Assembly: GCA_028705785.1 (NCBI GenBank)
Contig: JAQWCT010000063.1
Span: 1-11,346, forward strand
Source of the DNA: Sulfurospirillaceae bacterium
Lineage (GTDB): Bacteria > Campylobacterota > Campylobacteria > Campylobacterales > Sulfurospirillaceae
Direction of reading: 5' to 3'
DNA: 11,346 nucleotides
Under the pieces are notes generated by a model. It ran no database searches and was not told where the DNA came from. It saw nothing but the letters and a program-made list of their open reading frames with translations. Each line of letters starts with the position of its first letter. Within the stretch, counting starts at the first letter, position 1. The translations under genes and the position numbers were made by a program. Below, one piece after another: positions 1 to 8,027 of this stretch.

Positions 1-1381
1 TCATTTTACCTTTTGGTTTAAAGTCAAATTTAAAGCCATTGATACCAACGATGCGTTGTTCGTCCTCACCAAAAACTGTTCCACTGATGCTAGTGACATT
101 TTTTTCTGTCGTTAAAGTAATGGTAATTTTATTTTTATAGCCACTTGTACTGTTGACCACTTCGTATTTGGTTTCGATACCTTTTTCTTCTGCAACAAAG
201 GCCGCGTTGACATAATTAATCTTATCTTCAATGGCTTCTTTTAAAGAGCCTACAATGCCAAAGGTCAATAACGATTTGGCATAATCACTAATCTCACCCT
301 CAACTTCGATACGGATAGATTTGATGGCTGAGCGGTTCATTTGGGCGGCTAAAAAGCCCATTTTTTGAACGAGTTCGAGGTATGGTTCTACAAATGGTGG
401 CAAATCTTCTGCTTTAATCGGTAAATTAAGTGCATTGGGATAACTGACACCTCTTGCCGCACTAATGGCTTGTTCAGCCGCTTGGATGGCGATTTTTTCT
501 TGAGATTCAAGCGTATTGGCTCCAAGGTGAGGAGTAACACAAATATTTTCTAAATCTAACAAAGGATGATCCGTTGCTGGTTCATACGAGAAAACATCGA
601 TACCTGCAAAGGCGATTTTTCCGCTTTTGAGTCCATCATAAAGGGCTTTTTCATTATATAAAGAACCTCGTGCACAGTTGACAAGACGGACACCATCTTT
701 CATTTTTGCGATTTCATCATAAGAGATTATATCGGTAGTCTCTTTGTTTTTAGGGGTATGAATCGTGATAAAATCACATGCCAAGATATCATCAAAATTT
801 TCAGTATAGGTCATCCCCAAATCTGTTACTTTTGATGAAGGCACATAAGGGTCATACGCTACGATTTGCATGCCAAATGACTTAGCACGAATCGCCACAC
901 GACTTCCGATATTACCAAATCCGATAACGCCTAAACGCTTTTCACATAACTCAACACCATACCACTTTTCTCTTTTCCAAACTCTATCAATTTTGAGGTG
1001 ATTGTTGGCATTGGTAAAGCTTCTTGCAGTTCCTAAAAGATGCGCCATGGTGAGTTCAACTGCGGCAATGGTATTGGCTGTTGGTACATTCATAGCGATA
1101 ATGCCTCGTCTGCTACAACCATCTTGGTCAACATTGTCCACACCCACACCTGCTCTTACAATCGCTTGCAAGGAAGTTGCTGCATTTAAAAATGCTTCAT
1201 CAACATCTGTTGAACTTCGCGTAATGGCAACATCACAATCCCCAATGACTTTAAGCATTTCTTCTTTTGACATAGCCACGGCATCAATCACTTCGATATC
1301 TTTTTCAGCTCTTAAAAGTTGAAATCCTTTGGCATGGATAGCATCACATACGATAATTTTTTTTTGTTTCATTTCTTTCAT
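1..1381 (-). CDS. serA: D-3-phosphoglycerate dehydrogenase SerA (3' end outside window)
   Basis: Oxidises 3-phosphoglycerate to 3-phosphohydroxypyruvate with NAD+, the first step of cytosolic serine synthesis. My translation gives 460 codons open to the window edge; the family here is about 525-530 residues, so roughly the last 65, the C-terminal ACT regulatory domain, are missing only because the window ends. Visible: N-terminal substrate half, Rossmann motif GFGNIG at 154-159, NCARGS with catalytic Arg238, DVFSYEP with Glu267 and VTPHLGA with His285, the expected Arg-Glu-His triad. Residues after about 320 match the intervening domain of long SerA forms. I chose the ATG at 1381 because it forms an ATGA overlap with the upstream gene and has GAGG about 7 bases before it; an in-frame ATG at 1372 is the alternative. 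An A9 run at codons 6-8 is a possible slippage site. Last visible gene of the pheS-serA operon. Confidence 0.95.
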   Translation of the reverse strand, partial: MKEMKQKKIIVCDAIHAKGFQLLRAEKDIEVIDAVAMSKEEMLKVIGDCDVAITRSSTDVDEAFLNAATSLQAIVRAGVGVDNVDQDGCSRRGIIAMNVPTANTIAAVELTMAHLLGTARSFTNANNHLKIDRVWKREKWYGVELCEKRLGVIGFGNIGSRVAIRAKSFGMQIVAYDPYVPSSKVTDLGMTYTENFDDILACDFITIHTPKNKETTDIISYDEIAKMKDGVRLVNCARGSLYNEKALYDGLKSGKIAFAGIDVFSYEPATDHPLLDLENICVTPHLGANTLESQEKIAIQAAEQAISAARGVSYPNALNLPIKAEDLPPFVEPYLELVQKMGFLAAQMNRSAIKSIRIEVEGEISDYAKSLLTFGIVGSLKEAIEDKINYVNAAFVAEEKGIETKYEVVNSTSGYKNKITITLTTEKNVTSISGTVFGEDEQRIVGINGFKFDFKPKGKM

Positions 1382-1857
1382 AGGAAAACCTCAATAATTT
1401 TTGATTTTATATCATATTTTTCAAGTTCTTGTACAACTCTATCCAATGCTTTCAAGTTTTTTTCTTGAACGAAAACAATGGGAGTTTTATCTTCTTTAAT
1501 CACCACATAAGAGAGTCGCATAGAAGATAAGGTCTGTACAATACAAAAAAGTGAGTATCTATCGGCCCTGTCAATCACAAGGCGGAATGATTTAACTTTG
1601 CCACCATCTCCCCCTTGAAGATCAATTTGCATAAAAAGCTCATTCACAGGAAAGATAAATTCTCTGCTGTCTTTATGAGCCATTTCTTTAATCCAAACAG
1701 TCTCTTTAGGTTCTTGAGGGGGAATGATTTTGGTAGGGGATTCGACCTTGGCAAAATCTTCTTTAATCTCTATTTTCTGATTCAAAAGCTTATACAGTAA
1801 AAAGCTTATGCTCACAAAGAGAATTAAAAAAAATATGCCAAGGATTTTTTTTTGCAT
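1378..1857 (-). CDS. Conserved hypothetical protein with N-terminal membrane anchor
   Basis: 159 residues of unknown function. Residues about 4-25 form one hydrophobic segment after MQKK, without a clear signal-peptidase site, so it is probably an inner-membrane anchor with the rest in the periplasm. A charged, proline-containing linker (about 28-55) leads to a compact domain (about 65-159) of alternating predicted strands and helices ending in KYDIKSKIIEVFL. I see no catalytic motif. I recall a similarly placed putative periplasmic protein between rpsA and serA in Campylobacter jejuni (Cj0892c), so it is probably a lineage-conserved gene. The start lies 3 bases after the rpsA stop, with a weak GAAG ribosome site inside the rpsA end, and its TGA overlaps the serA ATG; translation is therefore probably coupled on both sides. 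An A8 run follows the start codon. The beta-alpha pattern of the domain could suggest a small ligand-binding fold, but that is a guess. Confidence 0.8.
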   Translation of the reverse strand: MQKKILGIFFLILFVSISFLLYKLLNQKIEIKEDFAKVESPTKIIPPQEPKETVWIKEMAHKDSREFIFPVNELFMQIDLQGGDGGKVKSFRLVIDRADRYSLFCIVQTLSSMRLSYVVIKEDKTPIVFVQEKNLKALDRVVQELEKYDIKSKIIEVFL

Positions 1858-1860
1858 CGC

Positions 1861-3537
1861 TTACTTCAATTGGTCTTTAAGAATATCTCCAAGTGTCATC
1901 TTGTCTTCTTTATTAATCTCTTGAAGCGCTTCTCTCTCTTTTAGTTTAGAAAGTCTTCTGACAGAAAGTCTGATTCGGTTTTTCTTATCATCGATAAAAG
2001 TAATAGCCGCTTCAATTTCATCACCAATTTTAAGATCAGCTTCATTGACTTGACCCAAATCTTCTTTACGAATAAGTGCATCTACATTGTCTTCAAGCTC
2101 AACAAAAATACCAAATTCTTTAATATCTCTGATTTTACCATGAACGATGTCACCGTTTTCGTGAGATTTAGCATATTTTTGAATTGGGCTGTCTTCAAGT
2201 TCTTTTTTACTTAAGGATACTTTTTCATTCTCGACATCAATTTTAACGATTTTAACTTCAAGTTCAGCACCAACAGCAAAAAGCTCTTTACACTTGTTGT
2301 TACGATCCCAAGAAGCATCTTCATTGTGTAACAAGCCTTCGATTCCACCGATTTTAACAAATGCACCAAAGTTTGTAACCGTTGTTACTTCACCTTTAAC
2401 AACATCGCCAATTTTGAATTTTTTCATAAAATCATCAAATGGTTTTGGAAGAACATTTTTCAAAGAAACTCTAAGTCTTCTCTCTTTTGCATCAATTTCA
2501 ATAACTTCAACATCAACGACTTGTCCCTCTTCGATGTAATCGCGTGGGTGTTTAATGTTTTTATCCCATGAAATCTCAGAGATATGTAAGAAACCTTCAA
2601 TGTCATTTCCAAGGTCAACAAATGCACCGTATGGCTCGATATTGCTGATGGTTACTTGGATAGAATCACCTGTCTCTAATTCGTCTTTAATCTCATCCCA
2701 AGGATCAGGCATAGCAGCTTTTACTGAAAGTGAAAGATGTCTTTTGTCTTTATCGTATTTGATAGCTTTAACAGGAATGACTTCGCCTTCTTTGTAAAGT
2801 GTACCAGGGTTTACAGGACCTTTGTAGCTAATTTCGCTGTAATGAACAAGCCCATCAATACCACCAACATCTACAAACATACCATAAGTAGTGATTTTTT
2901 TAATCGTTCCTTCAACCACTTCATCTCTATCGATTAATTCTTGAACGATCTCTTTGCGTTTTTTGCGTTCATCATCTAAAAACTTTTTACGAGAAGCAAT
3001 GATAGATTCTGTTTCGCTATCAATTTTAATGATTTTAACTTTAAGTGCTTTGCCAACGAGTGTATCCATGTCTTTGACAGCTGCTTGTGATCTTGGAAGG
3101 AAAAATTCGATACCGTCTTTATTTTCTGCGATAAATCCACCTTTGTTTTTACCAGTGACTTTAACATCGATAACGACATCATCTTCTTCTTTATAATTAG
3201 CGATAAATGCTTTAACTTTTTCTTTACGAAGAGCTTTTTTGTGCGAAACCATTGGTCTTTCATTTCTGAAACCTGAAATGACTACGGCTATGACATCACC
3301 AATTTTACATGTAATATTGCCATTTTCATCTGTAACTTCAGAAGCATTTAAACGCCCCTCAGACTTCTTGCCAACATCTACCAAGATAACATCTTCCTTG
3401 ATTGCCACAACAACACCATTGATGAGTGCATCTCTTTCAGAATCTTTAAAAGACTCCTCTAACATCGCCGCAAAATCCATCTCCTCATGCTCGTCTACGG
3501 CTTGTGTATGAACAGATCCGTTCGCCTCATTAACCAT
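1861..3537 (-). CDS. rpsA: 30S ribosomal protein S1
   Basis: Binds mRNA on the small ribosomal subunit and helps translation initiation on structured or weak ribosome sites. At 558 residues it is full length (E. coli 557). Six S1 (OB-fold) repeats can be placed at about 37-103, 119-184, 205-273, 290-360, 377-445 and 462-528. Repeats 3-5 carry the classic pattern, for example TTYGMFVDVGGIDGLVHYSE, PYGAFVDLGNDIEGFLHISE and NFGAFVKIGGIEGLLH; repeats 1, 2 and 6 are more divergent, as usual for the ribosome-binding end and the last repeat. The N-terminus is acidic. ATG at 3537 has AGGG six bases upstream. The gene follows ispH by 50 bases, the longest gap inside the operon, and has a TATAAT there. 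Thr76-Cys77-Lys78 is encoded by the repeated motif TACATGTAAA (see the repeat entries). Confidence 0.98.
   Translation of the reverse strand: MVNEANGSVHTQAVDEHEEMDFAAMLEESFKDSERDALINGVVVAIKEDVILVDVGKKSEGRLNASEVTDENGNITCKIGDVIAVVISGFRNERPMVSHKKALRKEKVKAFIANYKEEDDVVIDVKVTGKNKGGFIAENKDGIEFFLPRSQAAVKDMDTLVGKALKVKIIKIDSETESIIASRKKFLDDERKKRKEIVQELIDRDEVVEGTIKKITTYGMFVDVGGIDGLVHYSEISYKGPVNPGTLYKEGEVIPVKAIKYDKDKRHLSLSVKAAMPDPWDEIKDELETGDSIQVTISNIEPYGAFVDLGNDIEGFLHISEISWDKNIKHPRDYIEEGQVVDVEVIEIDAKERRLRVSLKNVLPKPFDDFMKKFKIGDVVKGEVTTVTNFGAFVKIGGIEGLLHNEDASWDRNNKCKELFAVGAELEVKIVKIDVENEKVSLSKKELEDSPIQKYAKSHENGDIVHGKIRDIKEFGIFVELEDNVDALIRKEDLGQVNEADLKIGDEIEAAITFIDDKKNRIRLSVRRLSKLKEREALQEINKEDKMTLGDILKDQLK
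3304..3313 (+). repeat. TTTACATGTA motif, copy 1 (in rpsA)
   Basis: Exact 10-mer with palindromic core TACATGTA. On the coding strand it reads (T)ACA-TGT-AAA and encodes Thr76-Cys77-Lys78 between S1 strands of repeat 1, where a cysteine is not demanded by the fold. Confidence 0.6.
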
Positions 3538-3586
3538 TTTATACCCTTTTGATTGATTTTTTTTAAATTTTGTGTAAAAGTTTTCT

Positions 3587-3616
3587 ATTATACTTTAATT
3601 TCGCTTATTTTTCCAA
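3587..3616 (-). promoter_or_regulatory. Probable rpsA promoter
   Basis: On the minus strand a perfect TATAAT (3592-3587) overlaps the ispH stop codon. TTGGAA (3616-3611) lies 18 bases upstream and matches the -35 consensus TTGACA at four of six positions. The predicted transcript start is near 3580, about 40 bases before the rpsA ATG. An extra promoter fits the need for far more S1 than IspH or AroA. Campylobacterota sigma70 promoters depend mainly on the -10 box, so the weak -35 is not a strong objection. AT-rich sequence produces such boxes by chance, hence moderate confidence. Confidence 0.5.
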
Positions 3617-4421
3617 TAATTTTTTCAATAATCCAATCTGGCGTAGAAGCGCCCGCAGTAACACCACATAATTTTTTATCCAAAAACCATGACGGTTCTA
3701 AATCTTTTTCACTTTCAACTAAAAAACTATCCATACAATACTCTTTACAAATACTATGCAATTGCTTAGTATTAGAGGAATTTTTACCCCCAATGACGAT
3801 GACAACATCTGCTTCTTTAGCAAGCTCTTTTGCCGCATCTTGGTTTTCAAAAGTCGCATTGCAGATGGTGTTAAAAACCCTTACTTCTTTATAATGTGTT
3901 TCCAAATAATTCGTAATTTTTAAAAATTCATTGATTTTTCGCGTTGTTTGAGACACCACGGCAATTTTATTGCCTTTAAATTTGACTGATTCTAGCTCTT
4001 CGACACTTTGCACAACAACCGCACCATTGATAGCATAACTCTCCACGCCTCTCACTTCAGGGTGGTCAGCATCCCCAAAAATCACAATTTCATAACCCTC
4101 TTGACTCATTTTTTCACAAATTTCTTGAGGCTTGGTAACATAAGGACATGTCGCATTAATCACTTCAATATTTTGCGCTTGCAAGGTTTCTAAATCTTTT
4201 TTAGGAATTCCATGTGTACGAATAATGGCTTTTTCTATCCCTTTGGCTTCAGAAATATCATGGAGTGTTTTGACATTAAAATTTTCTTTTAAACGGTTAA
4301 TCTCTTCATTATTGTGAATAAGCGGCCCTATCGTAGAAGCATTATGCGAATTTTCTGCAATCTTGATAGCCCTTTTTACACCAAAACAAAAACCATAACT
4401 CGTAGCCAGTTTAATCTGCAT
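3588..4421 (-). CDS. ispH: 4-hydroxy-3-methylbut-2-enyl diphosphate reductase (IspH/LytB)
   Basis: Iron-sulfur enzyme of the last MEP-pathway step, reducing HMBPP to isopentenyl and dimethylallyl diphosphate in the cytosol. The 277 residues are family length for Campylobacterota. The three cluster cysteines are present: Cys12 (GFCFGV), Cys92 (ATCPYV) and Cys187 (TICNAT). Substrate-site residues are also visible: His36, His70 (RTHG), His120 and Glu122 (DHPEVRG), SQTT at 157-160, the GGKNSSNT loop at 211-218, and GAST at 257-260. The ATG at 4421 lies inside the aroA 3' end (11-base overlap), with AGG eight bases upstream in aroA, so translation is probably coupled to aroA. The stop codon overlaps the -10 box of the predicted rpsA promoter. 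In clostridia IspH is fused to S1, so the adjacency to rpsA is an ancient or repeatedly favoured arrangement. Confidence 0.98.
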   Translation of the reverse strand: MQIKLATSYGFCFGVKRAIKIAENSHNASTIGPLIHNNEEINRLKENFNVKTLHDISEAKGIEKAIIRTHGIPKKDLETLQAQNIEVINATCPYVTKPQEICEKMSQEGYEIVIFGDADHPEVRGVESYAINGAVVVQSVEELESVKFKGNKIAVVSQTTRKINEFLKITNYLETHYKEVRVFNTICNATFENQDAAKELAKEADVVIVIGGKNSSNTKQLHSICKEYCMDSFLVESEKDLEPSWFLDKKLCGVTAGASTPDWIIEKIIGKISEIKV

Positions 4422-5694
4422 TCACGCTACCTATTTGAGATAAAAGTTCAAGAAAATTAGGGAAAGAAGTGTTGATGCAGTCAATATCTTCGATATGCAT
4501 TGGAGAAATAAGTCCAGCAATAGCGAAACTCATTGCAATGCGATGGTCACCAAAACTATTGATAGTCGCACTTTTCAATATGCCACCTTCGACTTCATAA
4601 CCATCTGCAAACTCTTCCACACGGATGCCACAAAGTTGGAGATTTTTAACAACACTAGAGATGCGATCACTCTCTTTGACACGAAGCTCTTGCGCATTTT
4701 TCACTAAACTTTTGCCACTCGCACAGGCAAATGCGATGGAAAGCGCTGGTAATTCATCGATAAGCCAAGAGATATTTTCTTCCACACATACACCATGGAG
4801 TTCTCTTCCCATGATAACGATATCGCCTACACTATCATAGACATTATTTTTTTCAATAAATTCGACCTTAGCTCCCATGCGTTCTAACACTTTATAGGCT
4901 TCAATGCGTGTTTTATTAAGAAGCATATTGGACAATGTCACTTTGCTCCCTTGGGTAATAGCCGCAGCTACTGCAAAGAAAAAGCCACTGGATGGGTCAT
5001 TGGGTACTTTGATGTCCAAGGGTTTGAGTGGTGCTGTTTGCGGATGAATGGTCACTTTAAGGCCCTGCGAGAGCACTTGTGCACCCATGCCTCGAAGCAT
5101 CCTCTCGCTATGGTCACGGCTGAGTTCTGGTTCACAAAACGAACAAATACCATTGGCTTTTAAGGCCGCAAGGATGAGCGCACTTTTCACTTGAGCTGAG
5201 GCGATTTTACTCTCATACTCAAAAGCTTCAAGCGTTTGTCCTCTGATGCCAAGGGGAGCATAGTTTCCCTCGCTTCTTCCATCAATTAACGCTCCAATTT
5301 TACGCAGTGGATCAGCGACTCTTCTCATGGGTCTGGAGCATAAATAACTATCGCCATAAAGCACAAAAAAACCTTTACATGTAGACAAAAATCCCATCAA
5401 AAGTCTTATCGCAGTTCCTGAGTTTCCACAATCTAAAATGAGAGGTGGCTCACTTATCTCTTTGGGTGGGATGATAGTAATCATATCACCATTTTTTTCA
5501 ACTTTAGCCCCAAGGGATTGGACGATACTCAGTGTACACATCGTATCTTCAGCCCCTAAAAAATTTTCTATTTGACTTGGTTTGTCACTTAAAAGTGAAA
5601 AAATAGCACAACGATGAGAAATGGACTTATCACTGGCTATTTTATCGGTTGTAAAATCAAATGCCCCAATAGGAGAGACAATCATTTTTTTCAT
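4411..5694 (-). CDS. aroA: 3-phosphoshikimate 1-carboxyvinyltransferase (EPSP synthase)
   Basis: Transfers the enolpyruvyl group of PEP to shikimate-3-phosphate, the sixth shikimate-pathway step leading to chorismate. The 427 residues are full length. Motifs: DKSISHR (22-28) with the substrate-binding Lys, Ser and Arg; CGNSGTAIRLLMG (89-101); SRPMRRV (120-126); SAQVKSA (166-172); PNDPSS (231-236); catalytic DELPALS (313-319); ELRVKESDRI (336-345); GDHRIAMSF (382-390); and NTSFPNF near the end. Several of these (SISHR, KESDR, SFP) resemble class II enzymes more than E. coli AroA. The residue matching E. coli Gly96 is still Gly (93), while Pro101 is replaced by Leu98. The ATG at 5694 forms an ATGA overlap with the pheT stop; the ATG three codons later is a weaker option. 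Thr105-Cys106-Lys107 is encoded by the repeated TACATGTAAA motif. Confidence 0.97.
   Translation of the reverse strand: MKKMIVSPIGAFDFTTDKIASDKSISHRCAIFSLLSDKPSQIENFLGAEDTMCTLSIVQSLGAKVEKNGDMITIIPPKEISEPPLILDCGNSGTAIRLLMGFLSTCKGFFVLYGDSYLCSRPMRRVADPLRKIGALIDGRSEGNYAPLGIRGQTLEAFEYESKIASAQVKSALILAALKANGICSFCEPELSRDHSERMLRGMGAQVLSQGLKVTIHPQTAPLKPLDIKVPNDPSSGFFFAVAAAITQGSKVTLSNMLLNKTRIEAYKVLERMGAKVEFIEKNNVYDSVGDIVIMGRELHGVCVEENISWLIDELPALSIAFACASGKSLVKNAQELRVKESDRISSVVKNLQLCGIRVEEFADGYEVEGGILKSATINSFGDHRIAMSFAIAGLISPMHIEDIDCINTSFPNFLELLSQIGSVNAD
5374..5383 (+). repeat. TTTACATGTA motif, copy 2 (in aroA)
   Basis: Exact 10-mer, same orientation as copy 1, 2070 bases further on. It encodes Thr105-Cys106-Lys107 of AroA, again with ACA-TGT-AAA and a preceding codon ending in T. 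Confidence 0.6.
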
Positions 5695-8027
5695 CGTATG
5701 GTAATTCCAAATTTTTCTTTGATTTTTTCTAAAATGGATTCAATGGTTTTAGCAATTTCTTCTTCTTCCAATGTTTTTTCCAAAGACTGAAACTGTAATT
5801 TCAAAGTTAAACTCACATTTTCACCAAAACTCTCATGCACAAATCTGTCAATCGCCGAAAACTTCACCAATTCTTTAGGTGCAATCGTTTTGATAAAAGC
5901 TTCTAAAACGCCATACTGCATAGAGGAAGAAACCATAAGGCTTAAATCTCTCGAAGTGGAGGGAAACTTTGAATACTCTTTGGCGATTTTACGATTTTGA
6001 GGAAGTGCATTAAAGTCAAATTCACAGATATAAGTGCGTAAAAGATCAAACTCTTTTTCTATCGCAGCATTAACCCTTGCAATATAACCCGCATCAACAC
6101 CTGCAATAATAACTCTAGCTGATTCATAAGGACTACACAATCCATTAGTTCCTTTGTCTGCAACCAATTCAAATGCACCAATAATACTTTGTATCTTTTT
6201 CGCAAATGCAAAAAAGTCTATTTCTAAAGGTTTGCCATGATTAGTTACTTCAGCTATGCCATCTTCACCGCTAAACACAAAAGCTATTTTAGTACTCTCC
6301 ACCCTATTGACATCAAAGACACTTCCCACTTCAAATAAAGGAACCCGTTTTTTACCAAACTTAATATTTTGACTTGTTGCTTTAAGGATGTTGGGAATAA
6401 GCGAGCTTCTTAGCGTATTGAGTTCACTCGTGATAGGGTTGGCAACATCTAGTGTTTCATCAAGCGTAGAAAGATTTAAAGTTTTGAGTTTTTGTGCATC
6501 ATCAAAAACAAAATGTAAAGTTTCAAAAAAGCCTACAGCGACAGCTTTATGTCTAAAAAGTTGTCTTTTTTTGAAGTTAAGATAAGGCAGATTGACTTTA
6601 AGTTTTTCGGCAAAAATAAAAGGTTTTGAAGTAATATTGTCAATACCTACAATGCGTACAATCTCTTCACAAATATCTTGTGTATTGAGAATATCATGTC
6701 TAAATTGAGGTACTTTGATATTGATAACATCTTGTTCAAAAGCAAAATTCACACCAAAACCTAATTTTTTCAGAATTTTAATAATTTGATTTTTAGGGAT
6801 TTCCTCACCAATCATTTCAGTGAGCTCACTTTGATGAACATTTATCATTTTCTCTTCAAAAACTTGAATCACCTGTTGCGCATCGGCATAAACCATAATC
6901 GTTGATTTTTTACTGAGCATTTTGAAAAAATAGCCTAATCCAAAAGCAAGATTGGGTTCACTTCCTCTTGATGAACGATACAGATGTTTATCGGCACTCA
7001 GTTTTTTATTGGCACTTCGAGTGGCGATAATATCAGGATGTGTATAATTGGCTTCAATGATAATGCGTTCATCGCCGGCATTAGCTCTACACGCTTCATC
7101 TTGAGCTATACCACAAATGGCAAGTTTTTTATCATACCCAAAGATAGCATCCAAACCATTTTCGTCTTTACTGATAACAATTTTAGCTTTATCATTTTTA
7201 GCACCAAAACATTCATGGTTATACGCACGAAGTAGTACACCGCTGACAAAAGTGGCATAGTCTATCAATTTACCCAATAAACAACCATTTTCAATTCCAG
7301 CAAAACCCAAACGAAGTTCTACCAAAAGGGGTACTTGAATCGCTGTATTATCAAAAACTTTGTACATGTAAGAACCGCTGAGTGCTTCAGAGCCGTTGAT
7401 ATGCAAGACTCTTCCCACGCCTGGTTGATTTTCTTCTTCTTCTTTTTGCCCCAAAACTTTAACTTCTAAGTCAAAAAATACGCTCAAATCTCTAGCGACA
7501 CCATAAATACTTTGACAATCTCCACGGTTAGGCGTGAGTCCAATGTCGATAACATCATCATTGATTAAAGGATATTCACAAAGCTCTTTTCCAATCACTA
7601 ATGTGCCAATACTCTCATCTAAAATCATAATGCCATCATTGATTTTAGGCAGACCTAGTTCGGTGGAAGAACATATCATACCGCACGATTCAACATCTCT
7701 TAGTTTTGCCTTTTTGATTTTGATACCATTGGGGAGTTCCGCACCAATGAGGGCAACTGCTACCATTTGTCCAGCAGCTACATTTTTTGCACCACACACA
7801 ATCTGTTGAATACTTGTTCCAACATTGACTTGAGTAACATTGAGTTTATCGGCATTAGGATGCTTTTCACACGAAACGACTTGACCCACAACAACATTGT
7901 GAGGAATTCTTATCTTATTGACGCCATCTACTTCTAATCCAATGGCACTTAGTGCAATTGCTATTTTATCAGTCTCAATGGCGCTGATATCTATCCATTC
8001 ATTTAACCACTGTTTAGTTACTATCAT
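5691..8027 (-). CDS. pheT: Phenylalanine--tRNA ligase beta subunit
   Basis: Beta subunit of the alpha2-beta2 PheRS; it binds tRNA-Phe and normally hydrolyses mischarged Tyr-tRNA-Phe. At 778 residues it is close to E. coli (795). Order of domains: N-terminal helix-turn region; EMAP-type tRNA-binding domain (about 39-150, with HPNADKLNVTQVNVG); DIGLTPNRGDCQSIYGVARDL (161-181); B3/4 editing domain (about 210-385); B5 (about 396-465, with VPQFRHDILNTQDICEEIVRI); catalytic-like core (about 480-670, with NPITSELNTLRSSLIPNIL); and FDX-ACB anticodon-binding domain (about 686-778, with KFPSTSRDLSLMV). The B3/4 domain is divergent: the stretch aligned with E. coli MHAFD reads LRAYN, so the editing histidine is Arg267, although the glutamate of IIIEANY (325) is kept. 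The ATG overlaps the pheS stop (ATGA), as expected for two equimolar subunits. Confidence 0.97.
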   Translation of the reverse strand: MIVTKQWLNEWIDISAIETDKIAIALSAIGLEVDGVNKIRIPHNVVVGQVVSCEKHPNADKLNVTQVNVGTSIQQIVCGAKNVAAGQMVAVALIGAELPNGIKIKKAKLRDVESCGMICSSTELGLPKINDGIMILDESIGTLVIGKELCEYPLINDDVIDIGLTPNRGDCQSIYGVARDLSVFFDLEVKVLGQKEEEENQPGVGRVLHINGSEALSGSYMYKVFDNTAIQVPLLVELRLGFAGIENGCLLGKLIDYATFVSGVLLRAYNHECFGAKNDKAKIVISKDENGLDAIFGYDKKLAICGIAQDEACRANAGDERIIIEANYTHPDIIATRSANKKLSADKHLYRSSRGSEPNLAFGLGYFFKMLSKKSTIMVYADAQQVIQVFEEKMINVHQSELTEMIGEEIPKNQIIKILKKLGFGVNFAFEQDVINIKVPQFRHDILNTQDICEEIVRIVGIDNITSKPFIFAEKLKVNLPYLNFKKRQLFRHKAVAVGFFETLHFVFDDAQKLKTLNLSTLDETLDVANPITSELNTLRSSLIPNILKATSQNIKFGKKRVPLFEVGSVFDVNRVESTKIAFVFSGEDGIAEVTNHGKPLEIDFFAFAKKIQSIIGAFELVADKGTNGLCSPYESARVIIAGVDAGYIARVNAAIEKEFDLLRTYICEFDFNALPQNRKIAKEYSKFPSTSRDLSLMVSSSMQYGVLEAFIKTIAPKELVKFSAIDRFVHESFGENVSLTLKLQFQSLEKTLEEEEIAKTIESILEKIKEKFGITIR
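7363..7370. repeat. TACATGTA core only (in pheT)
   Basis: The palindromic 8-base core without the TT extension. It is read in another frame here (Tyr220-Met221-Tyr222), 1989 bases after copy 2. It may be chance, but it sits at the same roughly 2-kb spacing as the full copies. Confidence 0.4.

Noticed and set aside
1002..1322. Plus-strand open frame of 106 codons opposite serA.
   Set aside because: It lies wholly antisense to a well-conserved dehydrogenase frame, is rich in Ser/Thr/Ala with no family resemblance, and has no ribosome site. Similar plus-strand frames opposite rpsA, aroA, pheT and pheS were discarded for the same reason.
2976..3263. Alternative minus-strand frame of 95 codons inside rpsA.
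   Set aside because: It is a Lys/Leu-rich shadow of the S1 repeats in another frame, without its own start context.
4140..4155. ACATGT in ispH as a further copy of the dispersed motif.
   Set aside because: Flanks differ (GACATGTC), and Thr-Cys-Pro here is dictated by the iron-sulfur ligand Cys92.
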